Origin: JAGORM01 sp964406795
GTDB taxonomy: Bacteria; Patescibacteriota; Microgenomatia; Levybacterales; GWA1-39-11
Direction of reading: 5' to 3'
Assembly (NCBI GenBank): GCA_964406795.1
Contig: CAYOTA010000005.1
Coordinates: 50,344-114,343 of the forward strand
DNA length: 64,000 nucleotides
How positions within the stretch are numbered: position 1 is the first letter of the stretch; every line of letters begins with the position of its first letter. The notes beneath the pieces were generated by a model. The model made no database searches. It had not been told where the DNA came from and saw only the letters and a list, made by a program, of their open reading frames with translations. Below, piece after piece: positions 25,622 to 33,518 of this stretch. The position numbers were made by a program, and so were the translations under genes.

Positions 25622-25765
25622 AGTATTTGCGGAAACCTTCAGGTTGTGAATGTCAACCTTAATAGTTTTTTCAAACCTACTAGTAATAGTAGACACAAAG
25701 AAAAACTTATGCATTTTAAGCCCCATTATTCTCCTGAAGTAATTTTTTATATAACAACATAATCT

Positions 25766-27526
25766 ATGTGTGGAATTTTTGGTTATATTGGACACAAACA
25801 TAACGCACCTGAAGTAATTCTGGAAGGTCTTTCTGTGCTTGAATACCGTGGGTATGATTCATGGGGCATAGCCATTAAAGACAAAGATGTACTTGCCGTG
25901 GATAAACACGTAGGAAAAATTGGCAATGCCAAAACCTCTTTACCGGCTGCTACTATAGGGATTGGGCACACAAGATGGGCAACTCATGGAGGGGTAACTT
26001 GCGAAAACGCACATCCTCATCTTGACTGTACTAAAAGAATTGCAGTGGTGCACAATGGTATCGTGGAAAACTATAAGTCATTAAAAAACATACTTATTGA
26101 ATCTGGACACACATTCTTATCAGATACTGACTCAGAAGTTATAGCCCATCTTATAGAAGAAAACCTTAAAAAAGATGAACTTTTTGAGGCAGTAAGAAGT
26201 GCATTTAACGCGTGTCAGGGGTTGTCAGCCATTGTTGTCCTGGACACAAAAAATGATGAGATTGTGGCAGCCAAAACCGGCTCACCGCTTATTGTAGGTT
26301 TAGGAAATCAAGAATTTTTTATAGCCTCTGATATTTCAGCATTAGCACCTCATATTAAAGAGGCACTATACATAAAAGACCATGAGATGGTAGTGTTATC
26401 CCGCAACCACGTAAAGCTATATTCTCTTTTGACGGGTCAGGAGATTTCAGCCCAGGTGGAAGCAGTTGACTATGTGGTGGGTGACGACTCAATGGGCTCA
26501 TACAGCCATTTTATGATGAAAGAAATAGTGGAGCAGCCGGAAGTCTTACTGCGATCCGTAACCGATTTACCTGAGATTGAAAAATTGGCCAGTCTTATTA
26601 AAAGTAAACAGAAAACATTCTTTATTGCAGCGGGTACAGCACATCACGCGGCCTTAACTGGAGTACAAATGCTATCCCAACTAGCTTCAATTTCTGTACG
26701 TACGCTGGTAGCCTCAGAATTTGCATATATAGAGTCTGAAATAGACTCACATAGTTTAATTGTTGCTTTTTCCCAAAGTGGGGAAACAATTGACGTTATA
26801 GAGCCGTTAAGCAGGGCTCACGAAAAAGGCGCTGTTATCGCAAGCATTGTAAATGCACCAGGTTCAACTATACAGCGCATGAGCGATGTGTCAATTTTGC
26901 TTCACGCGGGCCCTGAAAAATCAGTTGCATCCACCAAAGCATATACAGCAAAGTTGGGCGTTTTGCTTTGTCTCGTGTATATGCTTGCACAAAAAAAAGA
27001 TGCCGCTGAATTACTAACGAAAATAGCGCAAGAAGAAAATAGAATACTTTTGCCTGAAAATACGGTAAAAATTCAACAATTAGCGCACAGGTTAAAAAAC
27101 AATGATTTTATGTTTGCAATTGGACGGGGCATGTCATATCCTTCAGCGCTTGAAGCAGCACTCAAGATAAAAGAAGTATCCTACACTCATATAGAAGGAC
27201 TTCCTGGGGGAGAATTAAAACACGGATCAATTGCGTTAATTGAAAAAGGCACACCTTGTATTGTTTTTGCGCCTCACGATGATACATTTGCGTCTATTAT
27301 TTCAAATGCGATGGAGATTAAAGCTCGCGGAGGGATGATTGTAGGCATAAGTCCTAAAAATTCAGAAGTATTTGATGAATATATAGAGGTAGCAGATTTA
27401 GGAATCGGAAGTATCTTGGCTCAGGTTTTGCCAGTACAGTTGTTAGCATATTACTTGGCACTAGAAAAAGGAGTTACTGACCCGGATAAGCCTCGGAATT
27501 TAGCCAAAAGCGTTACAGTTAAGTAA
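25766..27526 (+). CDS. glmS: Glutamine-fructose-6-phosphate aminotransferase
   Basis: GlmS makes glucosamine-6-phosphate, the entry to peptidoglycan and amino-sugar synthesis. The 586-residue protein starts MCGIFGYIG, with the catalytic Cys exposed after Met removal. It has the glutaminase domain (HTRWATHG) and two SIS sugar-isomerase domains (SQSGETIDV). It ends PRNLAKSVTVK, the conserved tail whose codons form the Tn7 recognition site in other bacteria. The tail is repeated twice downstream. A long non-coding leader precedes it. Confidence 0.97.
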   Translation: MCGIFGYIGHKHNAPEVILEGLSVLEYRGYDSWGIAIKDKDVLAVDKHVGKIGNAKTSLPAATIGIGHTRWATHGGVTCENAHPHLDCTKRIAVVHNGIVENYKSLKNILIESGHTFLSDTDSEVIAHLIEENLKKDELFEAVRSAFNACQGLSAIVVLDTKNDEIVAAKTGSPLIVGLGNQEFFIASDISALAPHIKEALYIKDHEMVVLSRNHVKLYSLLTGQEISAQVEAVDYVVGDDSMGSYSHFMMKEIVEQPEVLLRSVTDLPEIEKLASLIKSKQKTFFIAAGTAHHAALTGVQMLSQLASISVRTLVASEFAYIESEIDSHSLIVAFSQSGETIDVIEPLSRAHEKGAVIASIVNAPGSTIQRMSDVSILLHAGPEKSVASTKAYTAKLGVLLCLVYMLAQKKDAAELLTKIAQEENRILLPENTVKIQQLAHRLKNNDFMFAIGRGMSYPSALEAALKIKEVSYTHIEGLPGGELKHGSIALIEKGTPCIVFAPHDDTFASIISNAMEIKARGGMIVGISPKNSEVFDEYIEVADLGIGSILAQVLPVQLLAYYLALEKGVTDPDKPRNLAKSVTVK

Positions 27527-27671
27527 TTCTTCGGCTTGCGTCGTTTCACTCCTAAAGCCAAGAAATCTAGCAAAATCTGTTACTGTAAAATGATTTCTTG
27601 TCTTGCGGTGCTCGGCTCCGCCTGTGCTCCTTAAGCCACGCAACTTGGCAAAGAGTGTGACCGTAAAATAA
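27488..27671 (+). repeat. Three copies of the glmS 3' end
   Basis: The last 12 codons plus stop of glmS (27488-27526) recur at 27555-27593 and 27633-27671. Each copy encodes KPRNLAKSVTVK and a stop, but with many synonymous differences and different stop codons (TAA, TGA, TAA). Similarity begins exactly at Lys and ends about at the stop. The spacers are 28 and 39 bases, with weak similarity (CTTGCG, CTCCTTAAGCC). Copies 2 and 3 have no gene body in front. Confidence 0.9.
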
Positions 27672-27786
27672 GAACCACTCGGCTTCTCCTCGGAACCTTG
27701 CTTTTTCTCATAGATTCGAAAAAGTAATTTTTTCTTGTCAGGTTACTGTCAAGCGGGTTTTTTAAGCGAGGTAAACAATATATAGT

Positions 27787-28188
27787 GTGATAGGTCACGA
27801 GACATCGTTTTTAACGCCAGAAGTGTTTTCCGGACAGGTAAACGCTGAGTTTACCGCTGAATCAAAGTATGCCGGGTGGATTTCAGGCCCTCAACAAAGA
27901 TCTTATCCTGTCAAAAGACATGCTGTCGGGCGGGTCGCAGAAGGGTACATCCAGGACGCAAATGGACAGCACGCAATATAGGTAGGTGAGTATTACGCGC
28001 TGAAATCTCATGATAAGCCTTTGTTTCTTGTTCCCGGCGAGGAGGTAACTGGGTATACAGGAAAGGAGCTAAAGGTATCGTTTACAATGCCGATTGAACA
28101 AGCAAATAAAATTAAATTTTCCCATTCAAGAATTGCAGCTCGTGCTGAGGTGATACCGCTTGGTAGAATATCAGCCAAGGCTGCCTGA
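27787..28188 (+). pseudogene. Unknown ORF interrupted by an in-frame TAG
   Basis: From a GTG at 27787 the frame runs 64 codons to TAG (27979-27981). It continues in the same frame for 69 more codons to TGA at 28188. Both halves look protein-like, the second including FLVPGEEVTGYTGKELKV. No family is recognised. It may be a decayed gene or remnant cargo behind the repeated glmS tails. The remaining bases here (27672-27786 and 28189-28226) hold nothing recognisable. Confidence 0.5.
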
Positions 28189-28226
28189 CCTTTTGCTTGA
28201 TACGCTTCATGGTTGTGTAAACACCT

Positions 28227-30362
28227 TTATGAGGCAATAGGCCATTTGGATATGATGAGCATGTCGTTTTTCATTTTAGGCATTTTTCCCCATAATTCTT
28301 CAGTTATAAATGGCATGTAGGGATGCAAAAGTTTTAAAACGTTTAAGAATATATGCCTAAATATTGAGAGTGCTTCTTTGTCCCCATTTCTGAGTCTTTC
28401 TTTTATTTGCTCCATATACTTATCAGCTAACACATGCCAAGTAAATTCATACAGCGCTTCTGCTCCGTCATGGAAACGGTAGTTTTCTATAGAATCTGAA
28501 ACTTTTTTAATCGTTTTATTTAATTCTTCAACAATAAATTTGTCATCGTTATTTTTAAGCTCACTGGACGGATCAAAAAAAGGTATCTCTTGATTCTTAA
28601 ATGAGTCCGATTCTAGATAGAATTCTGCATATCTGCCTATATTCCACACTTTATTGGCAAACTTGCGGGATGCGTCAAGCTTGGGATAGGACAAAGCCTG
28701 GTCGTTGCCTGTAGCATTGCCGTAAACTAATGCAAAACGTACGGCATCGGCTCCATATTGGTCAACTAATTCCAGGGGATTTACCACATTCCCTTTAGAT
28801 TTACTCATTTTCTTTCCATACGGGTCATTTACAATTCCATGAAACAACACATCTTTAAATGGAACCTTTCCGGTTGTATACACTCCAAGCATTACCATTC
28901 GTGTAACCCACGCTTTCAAAATATCATAGGCTGTTTCCATAACATTTGTAGGGTAAAACTTTTCCAAGTCTCCGGGTTGTCCAGTCTTAAGTGTTAAATA
29001 TGGCCATTGGCCTGAAGAAAACCAGGTATCAAACGTGTCAGTGTCTTGAGTTAATTTCAATGATTTACATGCATCGCATTGAAGCGGTTTATCACCATCA
29101 GATACAGCCCACGCGTCACAATCATCACACTTCCAAGCAGGGATTCTAATTCCCCATACAATTTGTCTGCTTATGTTCCAGTCGCGGAGGTTCTCTAACC
29201 ACTGAAAATATATGGCCTCGAAGTTTTTTGGCGTTATGTTGATTTCGCCATTCTTAACCACTTCAATTGCCTTTTCAGCTAATGATTTTACTTTTACAAA
29301 CCATTGTTCTAGAGGAAGCGGTTCTAGCTCGTGTTTGCATTTGTAACATGATTTTTTAACAGTTTTGTAACTTTTCTCCCCAATATAAAACCCTTTTTCC
29401 TTAAGTAATTCTATTGTTTTAGCTCGGGCATGTTTTATATATTCACCGTCTACGACTCCGGTATTTGTCATTTTCCCATCAAACCCAACAACTTGAACAC
29501 CTGTAAGTTTGTGGCGTGTCCCAACTTCCCAGTCATCAAAGTTTTGCATAGGAGTAACCTTTACGGCTCCGGTTCCAAACTCTTTTTGCACAAACGAGTC
29601 GGCAATAATTGGAATTTTACGCTCCGTTAATGGAAGCAAAACCTGTTTTCCAATAAGATTTGCGTAGCGTGGATCTTCCGGGTTTACCATAACCGCCGCG
29701 TCACCAAAAAGTGTTTCTGGCCTACTTGTAGCAACAATTACTTCCCCACCCCCTTCAATAGGATAGGAAATTTCATACAGTACTCCTTCTACTTCTTCAG
29801 CCACTACTTCTAGGTCAGAAAATGATGTTCCATCTAATGTACAATAATTCACTAATTTATACCCTCTATATATAAGGTTGTCGTCATACATCTGGTGAAA
29901 AGTTTTGTAGACAAGTTTTACAATGTCAGGATCAAGCGTGTATTTCTCCCGTGACCAGTCAAGGGATAAGCCAAGTTTTCTTAATTGTTGTTGAATGCCG
30001 CCTTGATTTTCTTCTACATATTTGTAAATCATGGAATAAAGCGTTTCCTGATCATAGTCAAGCCTACTCTTCCTCTCTAGCTTTAGTTTTTTCTCAAACA
30101 CAAATTGTGTTTCAATTCCTGCGTGATCTGTTCCAGGCACCCATAACGCCGCATACCCTTTCATGCGATGGAATCTAATTAAGATATCTTCTATAGCAAA
30201 CATTGCATGTCCAAAATGAAGTGCTCCATTGGCGTTTGGCGGGGGCAAAATTATAGAGTACGGTTTACCTTGCGGATTTACTTCCGGTTTAAAATATCCA
30301 TTAGATTCCCACGACTCATAAATTTTATCTTCTACCTTTTTGTGGTCATACGCTTTTTCCAT
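28227..30362 (-). CDS. valS: Valyl-tRNA synthetase
   Basis: The 711-residue class Ia synthetase has the HIGH-type motif NANGALHFGHAM, the CP1 editing domain (ATSRPETLFGD), zinc-knuckle cysteines (CYKC, CDDC, CDAC) and the KMSKSKGN loop. An anticodon-binding domain follows (DKYMEQIKERL). It lacks the C-terminal coiled-coil arm of larger ValS and is near 710 instead of 880-950 residues. It charges tRNA-Val and edits mischarged threonine. Confidence 0.96.
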   Translation of the reverse strand: MEKAYDHKKVEDKIYESWESNGYFKPEVNPQGKPYSIILPPPNANGALHFGHAMFAIEDILIRFHRMKGYAALWVPGTDHAGIETQFVFEKKLKLERKSRLDYDQETLYSMIYKYVEENQGGIQQQLRKLGLSLDWSREKYTLDPDIVKLVYKTFHQMYDDNLIYRGYKLVNYCTLDGTSFSDLEVVAEEVEGVLYEISYPIEGGGEVIVATSRPETLFGDAAVMVNPEDPRYANLIGKQVLLPLTERKIPIIADSFVQKEFGTGAVKVTPMQNFDDWEVGTRHKLTGVQVVGFDGKMTNTGVVDGEYIKHARAKTIELLKEKGFYIGEKSYKTVKKSCYKCKHELEPLPLEQWFVKVKSLAEKAIEVVKNGEINITPKNFEAIYFQWLENLRDWNISRQIVWGIRIPAWKCDDCDAWAVSDGDKPLQCDACKSLKLTQDTDTFDTWFSSGQWPYLTLKTGQPGDLEKFYPTNVMETAYDILKAWVTRMVMLGVYTTGKVPFKDVLFHGIVNDPYGKKMSKSKGNVVNPLELVDQYGADAVRFALVYGNATGNDQALSYPKLDASRKFANKVWNIGRYAEFYLESDSFKNQEIPFFDPSSELKNNDDKFIVEELNKTIKKVSDSIENYRFHDGAEALYEFTWHVLADKYMEQIKERLRNGDKEALSIFRHIFLNVLKLLHPYMPFITEELWGKMPKMKNDMLIISKWPIAS

Positions 30363-30401
30363 ATGAGGCTCATTGTAGCATACTGGGCGTTTTTCTAAAA
30401 G

Positions 30402-30635
30402 TTAGATCAGCAAAAATAGAAGAAAGAGAACGGCAAGGGTTGCTATGTATAACATATTGATATTTGTGATTCTTTTAAATCCTGCAGGAAGCAAAATGCC
30501 CAGTCTATTTTCAATTCTTCCCGTCTCACGGATATGAAAATATGAAATCCCAAGTAAAATTAGAGTTAAAAACAGAACAAAAATTTTTATAACAAGTAGA
30601 ATTGAAATCATATTAGTTGGGTAAAACTCGATCAT
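30402..30635 (-). CDS. Small two-segment membrane protein
   Basis: The 77-residue product has hydrophobic segments near residues 10-30 and 60-77. It starts at the ATG at 30635 and overlaps the end of the upstream gene by 23 bases. An ATG at 30611 is the alternative. The longer frame to 30800 is a shadow of the upstream gene. Function is unknown. Confidence 0.55.
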   Translation of the reverse strand: MIEFYPTNMISILLVIKIFVLFLTLILLGISYFHIRETGRIENRLGILLPAGFKRITNINMLYIATLAVLFLLFLLI

Positions 30636-31248
30636 TATTTTCTTCCAAAAATGTGTAGCCTGAACCTCCGGCTCCTCGTGACCAAATATTTCTTTGTTGT
30701 ATTGACTGTGCATGAAGCTTAGATGACAGTGCGTTTGCAATCTTGCGGGGGGATCTAATATTAACCAGGGTAAATGTTTCCTGATGCGTGGGTCTGTCAA
30801 ACGTGATAGTTACATTTCCAATATCAAATATTTCAGATACAAAACCTCTTAAGTCAGCGTCAATTTCTGTACACCGTAACTGGTCCAAAAGAATGGAATT
30901 AGTTGACTCAGATGACAATGGGTTATATCGTATTTCTGTAATTTTTCGGTTTGTTATTAAGTATAGGTGAAAGTACCAATGTACAATTTCCTTGATTGCA
31001 TATGCACAGCTAGCAGCAGTTATAAGTAGGAAAATTTCGAGTGACAATGCAAAACTTTTAAGAAAAAAATATACTGTGATGGGTGTGAACAGTGCTATAA
31101 AACCGCCTAGAGGAACAATTTTTAAGATTCTAAAGAGTAATAGGATGGGATGTTCCCTGACGGATAAGATGAGTGTTTCGTTGGGAAAGGAAAGGAGACT
31201 TTTTATATCATTTCTATCAAGTCTATCTTGTAGAATACTAAGTCTCAC
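30613..31248 (-). CDS. Membrane protein with bacterial PH-like (YdbS/bPH2) domain
   Basis: Two membrane segments (about residues 37-80) precede a PH-like region with LYLITNRKITEIRY and GNVTITFDRP, as in bPH2 proteins. I choose the GTG at 31248 (211 residues): TGG-TATAAT ends six bases before it, and that -10 box would lie inside the longer frame that begins at 31266. Role unknown. Confidence 0.75.
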   Translation of the reverse strand: MRLSILQDRLDRNDIKSLLSFPNETLILSVREHPILLLFRILKIVPLGGFIALFTPITVYFFLKSFALSLEIFLLITAASCAYAIKEIVHWYFHLYLITNRKITEIRYNPLSSESTNSILLDQLRCTEIDADLRGFVSEIFDIGNVTITFDRPTHQETFTLVNIRSPRKIANALSSKLHAQSIQQRNIWSRGAGGSGYTFLEENNDRVLPN

Positions 31249-31254
31249 ATTACT

Positions 31255-31263
31255 ATTATACCA
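31255..31263 (-). promoter_or_regulatory. Extended -10 promoter six bases before the PH-like gene
   Basis: TGGTATAAT reads on the minus strand and is followed by six bases and the GTG start, giving a leaderless transcript. Confidence 0.6.
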
Positions 31264-31329
31264 CACGGTAGCAATGGCTAATCTAGCGTTTTTGCCCGAT
31301 CTTTCTTAGAACCTGATATAATAATCCAC

Positions 31330-31339
31330 NNNNNNNNNN
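31330..31339. other. Run of ten Ns, assembly gap
   Basis: Ten unknown bases lie four bases before the next start codon. True length and content of the gap are unknown, so adjacency of the genes on either side is not certain. Confidence 1.
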
Positions 31340-31343
31340 ACAT

Positions 31344-32909
31344 ATGCAAAAAAGCGTGAATCAGTACTCGGAAACACTCATTAAGTTTTTTACCAAAGAC
31401 GCAGAATCTTCTCACGCTCGGGGTATAACGGTCAATCCAATTGTTTCAGAAATAGCATCGTGGTATGAAAAATTCAGGAATGCTATGGAGTATAGACAGG
31501 ATGAAGTTATTTTACAGACTACTATTTTGCGTATTCTTAAAAGAAGAAGTTTACTAGGAGTACAAAAAGAAATTGCCGGACCTTTAGTTCGGGAATTAAT
31601 TTGGGCGCGTTATCTTCAAGATGGGAGTGTTCCCGAAACCCGCATCAAAGAGGCTGAAGAAAAAATTCATTTATATATCAGTCTTAAAAAATATATAACG
31701 GAGCATAAAATCTTAAAGGATGCGGACGCGACTGAATGGATGTATCATCTCTTGTCATCAGATTTAGAAAATTTGTTGTCGCCAAGTCATGAACGTGAAG
31801 CAATGGTAAATTATATTTATCATGCGCTCCACCCAAATATTGCAATTGAGAATGACAATGAGGATTCCATAAATGTTCAGTTGTTTGTAGCAATAAGAAG
31901 AACGTACACGAAAGACAATTTAGCGCTATTGCGCTTTAATCTTTTCAGGCAATATTTTGGTGAACTGACTGCAGATAATTATCCTAAAGTAGCAGAAGGG
32001 TTTAGGCAAGCACACAAAGATATAGAAAAAGTACTCGCTTACCCAAGGCGCCACAAGATTGCAAGTTATGTAAAAAGATATATTCCCCCATTCTTGATTT
32101 TAGAAGAACTCCTCAGAACTCATAAGGCAGATATTCACAAGATTTTAGAAAATGAAGAAGAGTTTTCAAACCTTATCCTGGAGACATGCGAAAGAAAGTA
32201 TAAAGGTATTGCCTCAAAGGTAAGACGTGCCATTATGCGATCGGTTATTTTTATCCTTATGTCCAAAGTTCTTTTTGCGTTTGCGATTGAAGGAACATTT
32301 GAGAGATATGTTTACGGGCATATTCAGTGGGTATCTTTAATTCTTAACATCATAATACCCACATCCTTGATGGTTGTGGCAAGCTTCTTTATTACGACTC
32401 CAAAGCGTGACAATTCAGTAAGAATCCTGCAGGCAATTAAAGAATTATTGTTTGGTGAAAAGCCCAGAATTGGATTTGCTGTAACATTTGGCGACCCATC
32501 AAAGAAAAAAGCTACTATGTGGGATTTTGTGTTTACAACTTTGTGGTTGGCTACCTTTCTTGTGTCGTTTGGAATAATTATAACGTCCCTTACGTATCTT
32601 CAATTTAATTTTGTAAGTCAAGGAATTTTCTTATTCTTTGTAGCCATTGTTTCTTTCTTAACATATAGAATAAATCAAACAGCTCACATATACACATTGG
32701 AAGAGAGACAAAGTATCAAAACACTTATGGTCGACTTTTTCTTCCTGCCTGTTGTGAGAGTTGGAAGACATTTAACTGAAGGAATTTCACAAATCAACAT
32801 CTTCCTCTTCTTATTTGACTATATAATAGAAACGCCATTTAAAGGGCTTTTTGCATTCTTTGACCAGTGGTTTTTATTCCTGCATAATAAACGCGAAAAC
32901 CTTGAATGA
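31344..32909 (+). CDS. Large membrane protein of unknown function
   Basis: The 521-residue protein has a mostly helical soluble N-terminal part of about 300 residues. Four hydrophobic segments follow (about 295-315, 330-350, 395-420 and 425-440), with another near 490-510. The C-terminal part contains FGDPSKKKATMWDFVF. I do not recognise a family. The start lies next to an assembly gap, so extra N-terminal residues are possible. The 150 bases after the stop hold nothing recognisable. Confidence 0.7.
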   Translation: MQKSVNQYSETLIKFFTKDAESSHARGITVNPIVSEIASWYEKFRNAMEYRQDEVILQTTILRILKRRSLLGVQKEIAGPLVRELIWARYLQDGSVPETRIKEAEEKIHLYISLKKYITEHKILKDADATEWMYHLLSSDLENLLSPSHEREAMVNYIYHALHPNIAIENDNEDSINVQLFVAIRRTYTKDNLALLRFNLFRQYFGELTADNYPKVAEGFRQAHKDIEKVLAYPRRHKIASYVKRYIPPFLILEELLRTHKADIHKILENEEEFSNLILETCERKYKGIASKVRRAIMRSVIFILMSKVLFAFAIEGTFERYVYGHIQWVSLILNIIIPTSLMVVASFFITTPKRDNSVRILQAIKELLFGEKPRIGFAVTFGDPSKKKATMWDFVFTTLWLATFLVSFGIIITSLTYLQFNFVSQGIFLFFVAIVSFLTYRINQTAHIYTLEERQSIKTLMVDFFFLPVVRVGRHLTEGISQINIFLFLFDYIIETPFKGLFAFFDQWFLFLHNKRENLE

Positions 32910-33061
32910 TTTAGTTTTCGCATTTTACGGTGTATAAAAGAGAAAATTTGGAGTAGTTCTCTTTTGATCTGCGATCAAGAGAGAAAAACCTTGAGTAGAT
33001 TTCTCTTAACTATAAAACCGCTCACGTTAGGGATTCGAAATCTGAAAATTACTACAAACCA

Positions 33062-33475
33062 ATGCCTAAAACACTAATACTATTTTGCGATGGAGGATCC
33101 CGGGGTAATCCAGGTGAAGCGTCATATGGATTCGTTGTGCAGCAGGATGGCAAAACCCTTTACTCTGAAGGAAAAAGGATCGGGATTGCAACAAATAATG
33201 TAGCAGAGTACTCTGCGGTAAAAGCAGCCCTAGAATATCTATTGATTCACAGCTCAGACATTGACGAAATTCAGTTTTTTCTAGACTCTGAATTGGTAGT
33301 TCACCAATTAAATAATAAGTGGAAGATCAAAAACGAAGTGCTTCGGGGGTTTTATTTTGAAATTAAAAAACTAGAACAGACGCTTTTAAAAAAAGTATCA
33401 TACACTGCTATCAGACGCGAGAAAAACAAATTGGCAGACGCACAAGTAAATCTTGCCTTGGATTTTAAAATTTAA
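33062..33475 (+). CDS. rnhA: Ribonuclease H family protein
   Basis: The 137-residue protein has the RNase HI acidic residues in FCDGGSRGNPGEA, NNVAEYSAV, FFLDSELVV and KLADAQVN (the last a variant of the usual ADxLAN). It would cut RNA in RNA-DNA hybrids. The length is that of single-domain type I enzymes, and it resembles the short archaeal/actinobacterial-like group. Its end lies 44 bases before the next start. Confidence 0.92.
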   Translation: MPKTLILFCDGGSRGNPGEASYGFVVQQDGKTLYSEGKRIGIATNNVAEYSAVKAALEYLLIHSSDIDEIQFFLDSELVVHQLNNKWKIKNEVLRGFYFEIKKLEQTLLKKVSYTAIRREKNKLADAQVNLALDFKI

Positions 33476-33483
33476 CTTCGTCC

Positions 33484-33512
33484 TTGTTCGTATTTCTCCA
33501 TTCTCTTACAAT
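33484..33512 (+). promoter_or_regulatory. Promoter of the DUF4012 gene, leaderless arrangement
   Basis: TTGTTC and TACAAT are 17 bases apart, and the -10 box ends six bases before the ATG at 33519. It supports that start over the longer frame from 33453. Confidence 0.6.
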
Positions 33513-33518
33513 ATATAT

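Noticed and set aside
25490..25700. Possible glmS ribozyme before glmS
   Set aside because: AACGAGGAAGA recalls part of the ribozyme, but the cleavage-site segment AGCGCC and the ordered core helices are not visible.
27527..27780. Tn7-like transposon ends behind glmS
   Set aside because: I see no terminal inverted repeats or Tn7 end sequences and no tns genes; only the target-like tails are present.
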